From positions 496,001-560,000 of the forward strand of contig NZ_JBEWCD010000003.1 of assembly GCF_040530035.1 (NCBI RefSeq): a stretch of 64,000 bases of DNA, read 5' to 3'. Shown piece after piece: positions 37,058-46,900 of this stretch. A program made the position numbers and the translations under genes. Each line of letters starts with the position of its first letter. The first letter of the stretch is position 1. This stretch comes from Roseibium sp. HPY-6 (GTDB lineage: Bacteria; Pseudomonadota; Alphaproteobacteria; Rhizobiales; Stappiaceae). Below the pieces are notes generated by a model that was not told the DNA's origin, made no database searches, and worked only from the letters and a program-made list of their open reading frames with translations.

Positions 37058-38050
37058 TTACAGACCTCTTGCTGCGTCCATGACCTTCTTGCCAAGGTCA
37101 CCTGCTTTTTCGGCGTAAGTATCGTACACCGGCTGGCTGACGGCTCTCCACGCTTCGATTTCCTCAGCGGTTGGCTTGTAGACGGTCATTCCATTTTCCT
37201 CAGCCGCGGCATATGCGGCTGCTTCGATTTCCGACATCCGGTTCCGGACATCATCTTCCGCCTTCACCGCTGCGGCCTGGATGATCGCCTTGTGTCCGTC
37301 AGGCAGGCCTTCCCAGAAATCGGTATTCACAACGACGATGAACTCGATGTCGGCGTGATTGGTCACCGAAATTGTATCCATCACTTCCCAGAGCTTCCGG
37401 GATTTAACCCCTGAAACGCCGGTCATGCCGATGTCGACCGTACCGCGTTGATAGGCAAGATACTGTTCGGAGCCGGAAATCAACGTGGGTGCGCCTCCCG
37501 CAGAAGTCACGAAATCACCCAGTGTCTTGCCGAATACGCGCACCTTCTTGCCTTGCATGTCTGCAGGCGTTTTCAAAGGTCCGTCCTTGGACAGCATGAT
37601 CGCACCGCCATAGGCCTGCCACCAGAGCACCGTCGAACCGGTGTCTTTTATCGCCTCGTCCAGAGGACCGCGGACGGGCGACCCCGGCGCGACCGCTGCG
37701 CGCACTTTCTCTTCGGTATCGAACAGAAACGGCTGGTAGAAGATATCGACCGCAGGGATGTCACCGACGTAGCGTGTCAGCGAGGCCACACCCATTTCGA
37801 TCGCACCCGAACCAACGGCCGCAGGGACTTCCTTGTCCTTGTAAAGCTGGGCAGAATCATAGATCTCGACGGCAATTTCGCCACCGGACTTGCTTTCGAC
37901 TTCTTCCTTGAAAAGAAGCAGATTTTGTCCAAGGTGGCTCTTCAGCGGCAACTGTAACGAGATGCGCAATGTCGTGTCGGCCGCGAACGTGGCACCTGTC
38001 GACAGACCGATCGCCACGGCAGCACCAAGTGCCCATGCAAGTGATTTCAT
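37058..38050 (-). CDS. dctP: TRAP transporter substrate-binding protein (DctP)
   Basis: 330 residues from the ATG at 38050, which has GGGAGGAAATC upstream; longer frame to 38107 is not conserved. Signal peptide ends near AAVAIGLSTGATFA. The body has VRVFGKTLGDFVTSAGGAPT and QRGTVDIGMTG, the ligand-binding and hinge segments of DctP. The family's ligand Arg is probably in KVRVFGK. It captures the solute in the periplasm. First gene of the TRAP operon. Confidence 0.94.
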   Translation of the reverse strand: MKSLAWALGAAVAIGLSTGATFAADTTLRISLQLPLKSHLGQNLLLFKEEVESKSGGEIAVEIYDSAQLYKDKEVPAAVGSGAIEMGVASLTRYVGDIPAVDIFYQPFLFDTEEKVRAAVAPGSPVRGPLDEAIKDTGSTVLWWQAYGGAIMLSKDGPLKTPADMQGKKVRVFGKTLGDFVTSAGGAPTLISGSEQYLAYQRGTVDIGMTGVSGVKSRKLWEVMDTISVTNHADIEFIVVVNTDFWEGLPDGHKAIIQAAAVKAEDDVRNRMSEIEAAAYAAAEENGMTVYKPTAEEIEAWRAVSQPVYDTYAEKAGDLGKKVMDAARGL

Positions 38051-38241
38051 GATTTCCTCCCAAGTATAGACGATCAGTCTTGCAAAGGAGCAATCAGCGG
38101 TCAACAAGCCAAGGTTGGTGCGAAGGGTTACGAAAACTCACCAGTCGATTGAGGTTAGTGCCGGACGGCAACAAAATACCCGGACGCGAACCGGGTGCTG
38201 TGGCGTCGAAAATCATGCTTGATGCATGTATTCCTCAAAGC

Positions 38242-38279
38242 AAAAAACCACCGCCGGTGTGACCGTACCGGCAGTGGTC
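38242..38279 (-). terminator. Intrinsic terminator of the EF-hand gene
   Basis: CCACTGCCGG and CCGGCGGTGG pair on the minus strand and are followed by TTTTTTG, about 60 bases beyond the EF-hand stop. Confidence 0.8.
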
Positions 38280-38338
38280 TTTATCAGGCAACCCCACTGC
38301 AAGCGCAGCTTACGGGGGGAGGATCGCCCGAAGCCGAA

Positions 38339-38569
38339 TTATGGCTGAACCGCTGCAAATTCAGCCGGATCGAGCAGGTTGTCCTGATTCGCATCAGCAG
38401 CCTTGAAAACGTCTTCCGACATATCCGGAACAGCAGTCGTGATCTCGTCAAAGCTCACAAAGCCGTCCTGGTTGCTGTCGATCGTCTCAAATGACATGCC
38501 TTGTGCGAGCGCTGCGGAAGAAGCAGTGAAAGCACCGATGAGAAGAGCAGCGGTAAGACGTTTAGACAT
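38339..38569 (-). CDS. Small secreted EF-hand protein
   Basis: 76 residues: a signal peptide (about 1-23, ending LAQ), then two canonical 12-residue calcium loops, DSNQDGFVSFDE at 31-42 and DANQDNLLDPAE at 59-70. Probably a periplasmic or secreted calcium-binding protein; no partner is adjacent. It has its own terminator, so it is a single-gene unit. Confidence 0.87.
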   Translation of the reverse strand: MSKRLTAALLIGAFTASSAALAQGMSFETIDSNQDGFVSFDEITTAVPDMSEDVFKAADANQDNLLDPAEFAAVQP

Positions 38570-39007
38570 AGTTAAACCTCCAAATGTTGGTTCTGGTCGG
38601 ATCGCCTCGTCTCTTGGTTTGAAATAGACGAAGGAGACGTCCGCCTTGTGTTCCGTCCATCCGCCAGGCCCCTGCGACCTGCCGAACCGGAACAGGACAG
38701 ACTGTGATCTGAGATCGCGACCGGCAAAGGGCTGCTCTTGGGAACCTTCGCGGCATTGTTGTGGCTATGTATCGTATTCAGCCATAGGTCAGTCATATTC
38801 ATGACATCATTGAAAGTTTTCGGCATGAACACGGCTTAATTCTAGTAATATAAAGTCTATAATATTTCGAATTTAAACATAGTTTGCTCTAAACTTATTT
38901 ATCAATAGAAGCGAGTGACTTGAAATAAAAGCTTCAATCCTTGAATTCTCAGGTCGATTCGCGAATAGGCTGAACCGACGTCTCGGAAACAATGCTGCCC
39001 GAAATAA
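38570..39007. other. Intergenic region between the EF-hand and YggS-type genes
   Basis: 438 bases with no convincing gene; 38820-38940 is very AT-rich. It should hold the promoter of the EF-hand gene. No clear RNA or repeat was seen. Confidence 0.7.
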
Positions 39008-39679
39008 TCACGCCTTGTCTCTTACACCGAAAATGGCGGATCCGACCCGGACATGGGTCGCCCCAAATCCAACTGCCACTGGATAGTCGGAAGACATTCC
39101 CATCGAAAGTTGATCAAGGCCGTTGCGTTCGGCGATTTTCTGCAGCAGGGCAAAATGCTCGCCAGGTGCTTCGTCTATTGGCGGAATGCACATCAACCCA
39201 ATGATATTGAGGCCGACGCCATCGCGGCATTCGGCGACAAATCCATCGACATCGGCTGGAAGAATTCCGGCCTTTTGTTGTTCTTCACCGGTGTTCACCT
39301 GTATGAAACAGGGGAGAGGACGGCTTTGTTTTTCCATTTCCGCTTTCAATGCACGGGCAATTTTCGGGCGGTCGACGGAATGAATGGCATCAAAGGTCGC
39401 CACTGCTTCCTTGGCCTTGTTGGACTGCAGTGGCCCAATCAGGTGAAGCTCAATATCATCGAATTCATTTCGTAAGCCGGGCCATTTGCCCATGGCCTCC
39501 TGCACACGGTTTTCACCGAATACGCGCTGACCGGCTTCGAGAACAGGCCGTATCTGATCAGCAGCGAATGTTTTTGAAACCGCGATCAGCCTGACCGAAC
39601 CGTTGGGCCGCGCAAATTCCGCTTCCGCTGCGCGAATCTCAGCCTGAACTTCGTAAAGACAGTTTTCCGCAGACGTCAT
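39008..39679 (-). CDS. YggS-family pyridoxal phosphate-binding protein
   Basis: 223 residues. RLIAVSKTFAADQIRPVLEAGQR carries the PLP lysine (SKT), and FGENRVQE, HLIGPLQSNKA and MGMSSDYPVAVGFGATHVRVG are family hallmarks. It keeps vitamin B6 and amino-acid pools balanced; it is not known to be an enzyme. Single-gene unit, divergent from leuS with about 290 bases between. Confidence 0.95.
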   Translation of the reverse strand: MTSAENCLYEVQAEIRAAEAEFARPNGSVRLIAVSKTFAADQIRPVLEAGQRVFGENRVQEAMGKWPGLRNEFDDIELHLIGPLQSNKAKEAVATFDAIHSVDRPKIARALKAEMEKQSRPLPCFIQVNTGEEQQKAGILPADVDGFVAECRDGVGLNIIGLMCIPPIDEAPGEHFALLQKIAERNGLDQLSMGMSSDYPVAVGFGATHVRVGSAIFGVRDKA

Positions 39680-39969
39680 TCCTGTTCCTCTCCTGACGAT
39701 GATCGCAGTGGCTGTTCGTTGTTTACGCCCTGCTGATCCGGATTCTCAAGAGGCTGTATCCGAAATGTCTCGGGTGCAATCATTGAAGAAAGGCTTTGCG
39801 GAGTTCTCAAGCGTTTCGCTTTACGAATGCGGCGATGCGAAATAAACAGTCAACCTAAGGGTCTTTCTTGTCGGACATGTTGACCCGGACCCGGATTTCT
39901 GGTGACAGTCCGGCAATCTATCATTCAGGTATTCCGCCCGTCCGGCGGCAAGAACAAACGGCACATTTG

Positions 39970-42591
39970 ATGGCAACGGAACGGTACAACGCGCGCGAGG
40001 TTGAAGCGCGCTGGCAAAAAATCTGGAACGACAAGGACGTCTTCGTCACGCATAATGACGATCCCCGCGAAAAATACTACGTCCTGGAAATGTTCCCGTA
40101 CCCGTCCGGCCGCATCCATATGGGGCACGTGCGCAACTATGCGATGGGCGATGTCGTTGCACGCTACAAACGCGCCAGGGGGTTCAACGTCCTGCATCCG
40201 ATGGGCTGGGATGCCTTCGGGATGCCCGCGGAAAATGCCGCCATGCAGAACAAGGTCCATCCAAAAGACTGGACCTATGAAAACATTGCCGCGATGCGCG
40301 ACCAGCTCAAGATCATGGGTCTGTCACTTGACTGGAGCCGGGAATTCGCAACCTGCGACGTTGCTTATTACACACAGCAGCAGCGCCTCTTCCTGCGTTT
40401 CCTGGAAGCCGGATTGGTTTACCGCAAGAATGCCAAGGTGAATTGGGACCCGGTGGACATGACAGTCCTGGCCAATGAGCAGGTGATCGATGGTCGCGGC
40501 TGGCGCTCGGGCGCTTTGGTCGAGCAGCGCGAGCTGACTCAATGGTTCTTCAAAATTTCCGACTATTCGGAAGACCTGCTGGAAGCGATCGACACGCTGG
40601 ATCGCTGGCCGGACAAGGTCCGTCTGATGCAGAAGAACTGGATCGGCCGTTCCGAAGGTCTGCGCGTTCGTTTTGAGTTCACAACCCCTGCTCCGACAGG
40701 TGACAAGACCCTTGAGATCTTCACCACGCGTCCGGACACCCTGTTCGGTGCCTCGTTCATGGGCTTGTCACCGGATCATCCCATCTCCACAAAACTCGCG
40801 GAAACCAATCCGGAACTGAAGAGCTTTATCGACGAATGCAAACGCGTCGGAACATCCGAAGAAGCGATTGAAAAGGCGGAGAAAAAGGGTATCGATACCG
40901 GCCTGCGGGTCAACCATCCGCTGGATAGTTCCCTGGAGCTGCCGGTTTACGTCGCCAACTTCATCCTGATGGATTACGGCACCGGCGCAATTTTCGCCTG
41001 TCCGGCGCACGATCAGCGTGACCTCGACTTCGCTCGCAAGTATGGACTGCCGGTCAAGCCGGTGGTGCTGCCCAAGGACGCGGATGAGGCGACTTTCGAG
41101 ATCGGCACGGAAGCCTTCACGGATGACGGCACGATTTTCAATTCAGATTTCATGAACGGGATGTCTATTCCCGACGCAAAGGAAGCGATTGCGAAAAAGC
41201 TGGAGTCCGTCACCGCCGACGGCGCGCCGCAAGGCGAGCGCCAGGTCAACTATCGTTTGCGCGACTGGGGAATTTCCCGCCAGCGCTACTGGGGTTGTCC
41301 GATCCCGGTCATTCATTGTGACGACTGTGGCGTTGTTCCGGAAAAAGATGAAAACCTGCCGGTTGAGCTGCCGGAAGATATCAATTTCGACAAGCCGGGG
41401 AACCCGCTCGACCGTCATCCGACCTGGCGCAACACGACATGTCCGAAGTGTGGGAAACCCGCGCTGCGGGAAACTGACACGATGGACACGTTCGTGGATT
41501 CCTCATGGTACTTCGCTCGCTTCACGGAACCGAACTGCGACCAGCCGACGGACCCCGAAGCAGCCAATGGCTGGTTGCCTGTGGACCAGTATATCGGTGG
41601 TATCGAGCATGCGATCCTGCATCTGCTTTATTCCCGGTTCTTTACCAGAGCCATGCAAAAGGTCGGGGCCCTCGATCTGAAGGAACCTTTCAAAGGCCTG
41701 TTCACTCAGGGCATGGTCACCCACGAGACCTATCGCATCGGCGAAGAGGCGAATGGCTCCTGGATTTCACCGGCCGAAATCAAGATTGAAGATGTTGATG
41801 GGCATCGCCGGGCGACTCTCCTTGAAACAGGAGAGGAAGTGTCCATCGGTTCCATCGAAAAGATGTCGAAATCTAAGCGGAACACCGTCGACCCGACTGA
41901 CATCATCGACACCTACGGTGCCGACACGGCGCGCTGGTTCATGTTGTCGGATAGTCCACCGGAACGAGACGTGATCTGGACGGAAGACGGAGTCCAGGGC
42001 GCCTGGCGTTTTGTGCAGCGTGTCTGGCGCTTGATCGGCGACATTTCGCAAAAAAGCGAACCGCGCAGCGGCACTGTGCCGGAAACCTCGGGTAAGGCGC
42101 TCGAGCTTCGCCGTGCCAGCCACAAGACACTTGCCGCTGTCTCGAACGATCTGGAATCGTTAGGTTTCAACAGGGCGGTTGCGCGTCTTTACGAGTTGGT
42201 AAACACGATCAGCAAGACTGTCAGCGACGGTGTCGAGGACACCGCCACGGAATTTGCTGTTCGCGAGGCCGCCGATTATCTGGTTCAGATGATGGCACCC
42301 ATGATGCCTCATCTTGCAGAGGAATGCTGGTCGGCGCTCGGGCACGACAATCTGATTTCGGAAGCGAAGTGGCCGACTGCTGATCCGGAACTTCTAGCTG
42401 AAGATTCAGTCGTTTATCCGATCCAAATCAATGGTAAACGGCGCGGTGAACTGGAAATCGCAAAAGAGGCTTCCAAAGAGGAGGTCGAAGCAGCTACGTT
42501 GGCCTTGGAGTTCGTCCGCAAGGCGTTGAACGGCAATGCGCCAAAGAAACTGATCGTCGTGCCGCAAAGGATCGTGAATGTCGTTGTTTAG
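39970..42591 (+). CDS. leuS: Leucyl-tRNA synthetase
   Basis: 873 residues from the ATG at 39970, the usual bacterial start; the frame opens 102 bases earlier at a TTG that adds non-conserved residues. The HIGH-type motif [10 protein letters not shown] is at 44-53, an editing domain is present and KMSKSKRN lies late in the catalytic domain. It charges tRNA-Leu. It overlaps lptE by 14 bases and heads the leuS-lptE-holA unit. Confidence 0.98.
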   Translation: MATERYNAREVEARWQKIWNDKDVFVTHNDDPREKYYVLEMFPYPSGRIHMGHVRNYAMGDVVARYKRARGFNVLHPMGWDAFGMPAENAAMQNKVHPKDWTYENIAAMRDQLKIMGLSLDWSREFATCDVAYYTQQQRLFLRFLEAGLVYRKNAKVNWDPVDMTVLANEQVIDGRGWRSGALVEQRELTQWFFKISDYSEDLLEAIDTLDRWPDKVRLMQKNWIGRSEGLRVRFEFTTPAPTGDKTLEIFTTRPDTLFGASFMGLSPDHPISTKLAETNPELKSFIDECKRVGTSEEAIEKAEKKGIDTGLRVNHPLDSSLELPVYVANFILMDYGTGAIFACPAHDQRDLDFARKYGLPVKPVVLPKDADEATFEIGTEAFTDDGTIFNSDFMNGMSIPDAKEAIAKKLESVTADGAPQGERQVNYRLRDWGISRQRYWGCPIPVIHCDDCGVVPEKDENLPVELPEDINFDKPGNPLDRHPTWRNTTCPKCGKPALRETDTMDTFVDSSWYFARFTEPNCDQPTDPEAANGWLPVDQYIGGIEHAILHLLYSRFFTRAMQKVGALDLKEPFKGLFTQGMVTHETYRIGEEANGSWISPAEIKIEDVDGHRRATLLETGEEVSIGSIEKMSKSKRNTVDPTDIIDTYGADTARWFMLSDSPPERDVIWTEDGVQGAWRFVQRVWRLIGDISQKSEPRSGTVPETSGKALELRRASHKTLAAVSNDLESLGFNRAVARLYELVNTISKTVSDGVEDTATEFAVREAADYLVQMMAPMMPHLAEECWSALGHDNLISEAKWPTADPELLAEDSVVYPIQINGKRRGELEIAKEASKEEVEAATLALEFVRKALNGNAPKKLIVVPQRIVNVVV

Positions 42592-43156
42592 CACCATCTT
42601 AAAAGGCGAAAACAACTTGCGGCGCTTGGCACTTTGCGGTGCCCTCGTAACGGCTGTTTTTGTGAGCGGCTGCCAGGTGCGACCGCTCTACGGCACCAGC
42701 ACGACCGGCGACTTCGGCGCACAGTCTTCCCCTGTTGCCGCAGAACTGGCAGCGATCGATATCGATGATATTTCAGCTCGATTTGCGAACGCGGATTCCG
42801 CCAGGGTTCTTTACAATGAGCTGACATTCAGGCTGGAACGCGGTGCCGGGTCCCAGGAGAAAAAGTATCGTCTTGAGATTCTCGTCGATATCAACAACGC
42901 TGCGGTCGCCATCGAGCAATTCGCAGATGTGCCCTCAGCCTTTACAATCACAATGAATTCCACATTCGTCATGAGCGACATTGAGACCGATGAAACCCTG
43001 ACGACCGGCAGAACCTTCCGTTCGGCTTCTTACGACTTTTCCAGCCAACGTTTTGCCAACCAGCGAGCGCTGAGAGACGCACAGGAACGGGTTGCCAAGG
43101 CAGTGGCAGACGACATTGCAACGCGCCTGGCCGGCTACTTTGCCAGCCAGTCCTGA
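42578..43156 (+). CDS. lptE: LPS-assembly lipoprotein LptE
   Basis: 192 residues. A lipoprotein signal with lipobox VSGC (about residues 28-31) precedes QVRPLYGTS, the CxxRPLY motif of alphaproteobacterial LptE. It plugs the LptD barrel in the outer membrane for lipopolysaccharide export. The leuS-lptE-holA order is conserved across proteobacteria. Confidence 0.92.
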   Translation: MSLFSTILKGENNLRRLALCGALVTAVFVSGCQVRPLYGTSTTGDFGAQSSPVAAELAAIDIDDISARFANADSARVLYNELTFRLERGAGSQEKKYRLEILVDINNAAVAIEQFADVPSAFTITMNSTFVMSDIETDETLTTGRTFRSASYDFSSQRFANQRALRDAQERVAKAVADDIATRLAGYFASQS

Positions 43157-43180
43157 TCATCCGGCAGGAGAAATCTGCCT

Positions 43181-44221
43181 GTGACCCTGCTGAAAGCCGC
43201 CGAAATTGACCGCTTCGTTGCCAACCCGCCGGATCAGGGCGCTGTTGTCCTGATCTTTGGACCTGATACGGGACTGGTTTCAGAAAGAGCAACCCGGCTG
43301 GTGTCAAAGGCATCTGAAGGCAACAGCGACCCCTTCAACCTGGTCAAGATTGACGCCGCAGATATCAGCTCGGATCCGAATCGATTGATCGATGAAGTAC
43401 TGACAGTCCCCCTTTTTGGCGGCCGCCGGATCATTTGGGTCAAGGATGCCAGCGGCAAGAACCTTGTCCCGGCACTTGAACCTGTGCTTAAGCTTGATGA
43501 TTGGGAGACTTTCGTCGTTTTGGAAGGCGGCGACATCAAGAAAGGTGTCGGTCTGCGCAAGATCGTCGAAGGTCACAAGCGGGCTGTCGCATTGCCATGC
43601 TATACGGACAACGACCGTGGCATCGACCAGCTGATCGATGAAGAGACACGTGAAGCCGGTCTGACCATCACGCGTGAGGCGCGTGCCGCCCTGCACAGCC
43701 TTCTTGGCGGAGATAGGATGGCAAGCCGCGGCGAACTCAAGAAGCTGTGCCTTTATGCCCTCGGCAAGGGCCGGATCGACAGCGAGGACATTGAAGCAAT
43801 TATCGGCGATGCTTCTGCCTTTGAGATGTCGGAACTCATCGATGCTGCTGCAACCGGCGACATCGCAACCCTCGACCACGGGCTTGAACGATTGTCCGAT
43901 GCTGGATCAAAAGCATCGATCATTGCCAATCAGGCGCTGAAGCATTTTCAGAACTTGCACCGGATGCGTGTCGATGTCGACGCGGGCAAAAGCGCTCAGG
44001 GTGTGATCGACAGCCAACGCCCACCCATTTTTTTCAGCCGCAAGCCGAAATTCGCTCAACAGCTTCGAATCTGGTCCTTGAACGATCTTCAAAAGGCGAT
44101 GCACATTTTGAGCGAAGCAACCCGGGTGTCCAGGCTGAATGATCCGCTGGGTGTTCCTGTCCTGTCAGAGGCCCTTCTTACTCTGGGACGCGTGGCACGC
44201 GCCCGTGCTCAGCGGCGCTGA
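43181..44221 (+). CDS. holA: DNA polymerase III delta subunit
   Basis: 346 residues from a GTG at 43181. DQGAVVLIFGPDTGLVSERA and LFGGRRIIWVKDASGKNL are delta-subunit segments, with the three-domain clamp-loader layout. It opens the beta clamp. It ends 162 bases from the convergent parB. Confidence 0.95.
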   Translation: MTLLKAAEIDRFVANPPDQGAVVLIFGPDTGLVSERATRLVSKASEGNSDPFNLVKIDAADISSDPNRLIDEVLTVPLFGGRRIIWVKDASGKNLVPALEPVLKLDDWETFVVLEGGDIKKGVGLRKIVEGHKRAVALPCYTDNDRGIDQLIDEETREAGLTITREARAALHSLLGGDRMASRGELKKLCLYALGKGRIDSEDIEAIIGDASAFEMSELIDAAATGDIATLDHGLERLSDAGSKASIIANQALKHFQNLHRMRVDVDAGKSAQGVIDSQRPPIFFSRKPKFAQQLRIWSLNDLQKAMHILSEATRVSRLNDPLGVPVLSEALLTLGRVARARAQRR

Positions 44222-44383
44222 GACTGTCAGTTTCTGAAACCACAAACGTGACGTGATCTCACTTTGAGGAAAGCACCGAACCTGGCAGGGATTGGAACGG
44301 CAAGAAGCATGCAGCTGCATGGACGCCTCATCTCAATTGAAATGAGTCCGCCGGTTTGCTGATATTAAAATAAATTCAATAAT

Positions 44384-45289
44384 TTACCGCGTTTCAACGC
44401 CCAGCTTTTTACACAGTTCATCAAGCTGCTCGAGAGACGTGTACTTGATCTTCAGATCCCCGGACTCCTTGCCGGGTTTGTGCCCGACAACCACCTTCAG
44501 ACCCAGCGTGTCGGTCAGGCGTTTTTCAAGCGCCTTGGTATCAGCGTCTTTTTGCGGTTTTTCGCCCGGAGACTTGCCGCCCTTCAGTTTCGCCAGAGCA
44601 TCAGGATCTTGCGAGATCTTTTCCGCATCCCGGACCGTCAACCCCTTCTCGACGATCAGTTCCGCCAAAGCGGCCGGATCATCAACAGTGATGAGCGCAC
44701 GCGCATGCCCGGCCGTCAAAAGGCCTTCAGCAAGGTAATCCTTGACCGAGTTCGGCAACTTGAGGAGCCGCATAGTGTTCGCCACATGGCTGCGGCTTTT
44801 GCCGATTACTTTGGCAAGTTCGCCCTGGCTGTATTTGAATTCAGCCGTCAATTGATCGTACCCCATCGCTTCCTCGATGGGATTCAGGTCCGCACGCTGA
44901 ACGTTTTCAATAATCGCAAGTTCAAGCGCTTCCTGGTCAGTCACGTCTCGAATGATAATAGGGGCTTCATGCAGACCCGCCCGTTGAGCGGCCCGCCACC
45001 GGCGTTCGCCGGCGATAATCTCGTAACGATTGGTCTTGCCAGCAGCAGGACGGACCAGAATTGGCTGCACAATACCTTTGGCTTTGAGAGACTCCGAAAG
45101 ATCCGCAAGATCCTTTTCCGTGAACGTTTTGCGGGGATTGCGCGGGTTCGGTTCCAGGTGCTCGATGGGCACCTTCCGGCTGTCCCGCACGATTTTCTCA
45201 GCTGGAGCCACTGCTTCCGGCGCCGAGTCTCCAATCAACGCAGCCAGACCCCGGCCCAAACGCTTGTTCTTGCCGTCCTTGTCAGCCAT
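44384..45289 (-). CDS. parB: Chromosome partitioning protein ParB
   Basis: 301 residues. KRLGRGLAALIGD at the N-terminus, the CTP/arginine patch in EIIAGERRWRAAQRAGL, and the helix-turn-helix YSQGELAKVIGKSRSHVANTMRLLKL. It binds the parS sites listed here, spreads as a CTP clamp and directs origin segregation. It lies 106 bases after parA on the same strand. Confidence 0.98.
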   Translation of the reverse strand: MADKDGKNKRLGRGLAALIGDSAPEAVAPAEKIVRDSRKVPIEHLEPNPRNPRKTFTEKDLADLSESLKAKGIVQPILVRPAAGKTNRYEIIAGERRWRAAQRAGLHEAPIIIRDVTDQEALELAIIENVQRADLNPIEEAMGYDQLTAEFKYSQGELAKVIGKSRSHVANTMRLLKLPNSVKDYLAEGLLTAGHARALITVDDPAALAELIVEKGLTVRDAEKISQDPDALAKLKGGKSPGEKPQKDADTKALEKRLTDTLGLKVVVGHKPGKESGDLKIKYTSLEQLDELCKKLGVETR

Positions 45290-45395
45290 ACAGCACCTTT
45301 TTCTTTTTTATTTCAATAGTTTATCTGACATCAACGCACGACTTTCAATACCGTCGCCACATGTGTTTTTCAGTTCGCTTCCGAATCCAATCGGC

Positions 45396-46220
45396 CTATG
45401 CCGCGACCCGGCGCAGCTCTCGCTCACGCTGAATGATTTCGGATGCGAGTCGCAAATAGGCCTGACTGCCCGCGCATTTCAGATCGTAAAGCAAGGCCGG
45501 CTTGCCATAGGAAGGTGCTTCTGAAATGCGAACATTGCGTGGAATGATCGTTTCGTAGACCGCATCGCCCATCGTCTCGCGCACGTCGGCGACGACCTGA
45601 TTGGAGAGATTATTGCGACTATCATACATTGTCAGAACAATGCCGTGGATACTGAGCTCACCGTTGAGAGCATTCTTGACCTGCTCGACCGTACTCAAAA
45701 GCTGACTGAGTCCTTCCAGCGCGAAAAACTCGCACTGCAGCGGCACGAGTATGGAATGCGATGCGGACAGGGCATTGATCGTCAACAGGTTGAGTGATGG
45801 CGGGCAATCAACAAGGACATAGGTAAACCCGACCTCTTGAAACAACCGTGAGCGAGTCAGGTTTTCGATCGCGTTGCGAAGGCGAAAGGCACGATCGCTC
45901 GTCGATGCGATTTCAAGCTCAAGCCCCAGAAGATCCATGGTCGACGGCGCAACCCATAAGCGCTGGACCGCGGTTTCTCTGACTGCTTCGGCGAGCGAAC
46001 AGTCACCACTCAAGATCTCGTAAGTGGACAGACCGCGGTCGCGGTGTTCGATACCCAAACCTGTGGACGCGTTACCCTGGGGGTCGAGATCAATGACCAG
46101 AACCTTTTCGCCAATCGCCGCGAGAGCCGTCCCGAGATTAATAGCTGTTGTGGTTTTACCCACCCCACCCTTTTGGTTTGCAAGCGCAAGAACGCGCGGT
46201 GTTTCGGGAAGCATGCTCAT
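45396..46220 (-). CDS. parA: Chromosome partitioning ATPase ParA
   Basis: 274 residues from the ATG at 46220 (MSMLPETPRVLALANQKGG); the open frame extends to 46331 but overlaps rsmG. Deviant Walker A KGGVGKTT at 17-24 and VLVDCPPSLNLLT as Walker B. It forms the nucleoid gradient that moves ParB-parS complexes. Last-but-one gene of the mnmG-rsmG-parA-parB order typical of origin regions. Confidence 0.98.
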   Translation of the reverse strand: MSMLPETPRVLALANQKGGVGKTTTAINLGTALAAIGEKVLVIDLDPQGNASTGLGIEHRDRGLSTYEILSGDCSLAEAVRETAVQRLWVAPSTMDLLGLELEIASTSDRAFRLRNAIENLTRSRLFQEVGFTYVLVDCPPSLNLLTINALSASHSILVPLQCEFFALEGLSQLLSTVEQVKNALNGELSIHGIVLTMYDSRNNLSNQVVADVRETMGDAVYETIIPRNVRISEAPSYGKPALLYDLKCAGSQAYLRLASEIIQRERELRRVAA

Positions 46221-46240
46221 TGCCACACCACCTTCCTGGG

Positions 46241-46900
46241 CTATCTTGGCCGGGCTGAGATATTCGAAAAGAGAAGCATCCGGCTCATTGGATCTACAAG
46301 ACTTTCCTTTTTTACCAGATCGAAGTTCCAAGCGTCAGAGGCTTCATCAACTTCTCTTTGAAAATCCTGTCCTTTGTGGAAAACGGCCTTCGCGCCCGTG
46401 GTCGTAAAGGGCTCAGACAACCGGAACAATTGGTCCAGGGACGCCAGGGCTCGCGCAGAAACAGCATCTACCGCACCGTGTTTCCATTCTTTCGCAACCG
46501 ATTCGATCCGGCCAGGATGAACGGTGCCGGTAGCACCAGTCTCACGCAATGCCGTCCGCAAGAACGCGGCTTTGCGTTGGTTGCTTTCAATCAGGTGAAC
46601 GTGGGCGTCTTGCTTGTCTGCAAGCAGGATCGCTGTGACAATACCGGGAAAGCCTCCACCGCTGCCAATATCAACCCAGGTCCTTGCCTCTGGAAAACTC
46701 CAACAGGTTTGAAGACTGTCGGCAATGTGTCGGTTCCAGATATCGGGGATCGTTGATGGTGCAATCAGGTTTTGTGCCGGTTGCCACTTGAGAACGAGGT
46801 CGACGTAAATCTGGAGTCTATCCAACGTTTCACGTGAAACATCCCCAAACTTGTACACAGCCTGTCCACTGTCGTTCAACACCGGCAACCGGCTCATCAA
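46241..46900 (-). CDS. rsmG: 16S rRNA (guanine-527-N7)-methyltransferase
   Basis: 219 residues. [27 protein letters not shown] is the family N-terminus, followed by [17 protein letters not shown] for SAM. It overlaps mnmG by 4 bases. The codons for VSRET contain a parS site, so the DNA there serves two purposes. Confidence 0.97.
   Translation of the reverse strand: MMSRLPVLNDSGQAVYKFGDVSRETLDRLQIYVDLVLKWQPAQNLIAPSTIPDIWNRHIADSLQTCWSFPEARTWVDIGSGGGFPGIVTAILLADKQDAHVHLIESNQRKAAFLRTALRETGATGTVHPGRIESVAKEWKHGAVDAVSARALASLDQLFRLSEPFTTTGAKAVFHKGQDFQREVDEASDAWNFDLVKKESLVDPMSRMLLFSNISARPR
46826..46841. promoter_or_regulatory. parS site 1 (inside rsmG)
   Basis: CGTTTCACGTGAAACA matches the universal TGTTTCACGTGAAACA at 15 of 16 bases. 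It lies in the 5' coding part of rsmG. Confidence 0.92.
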
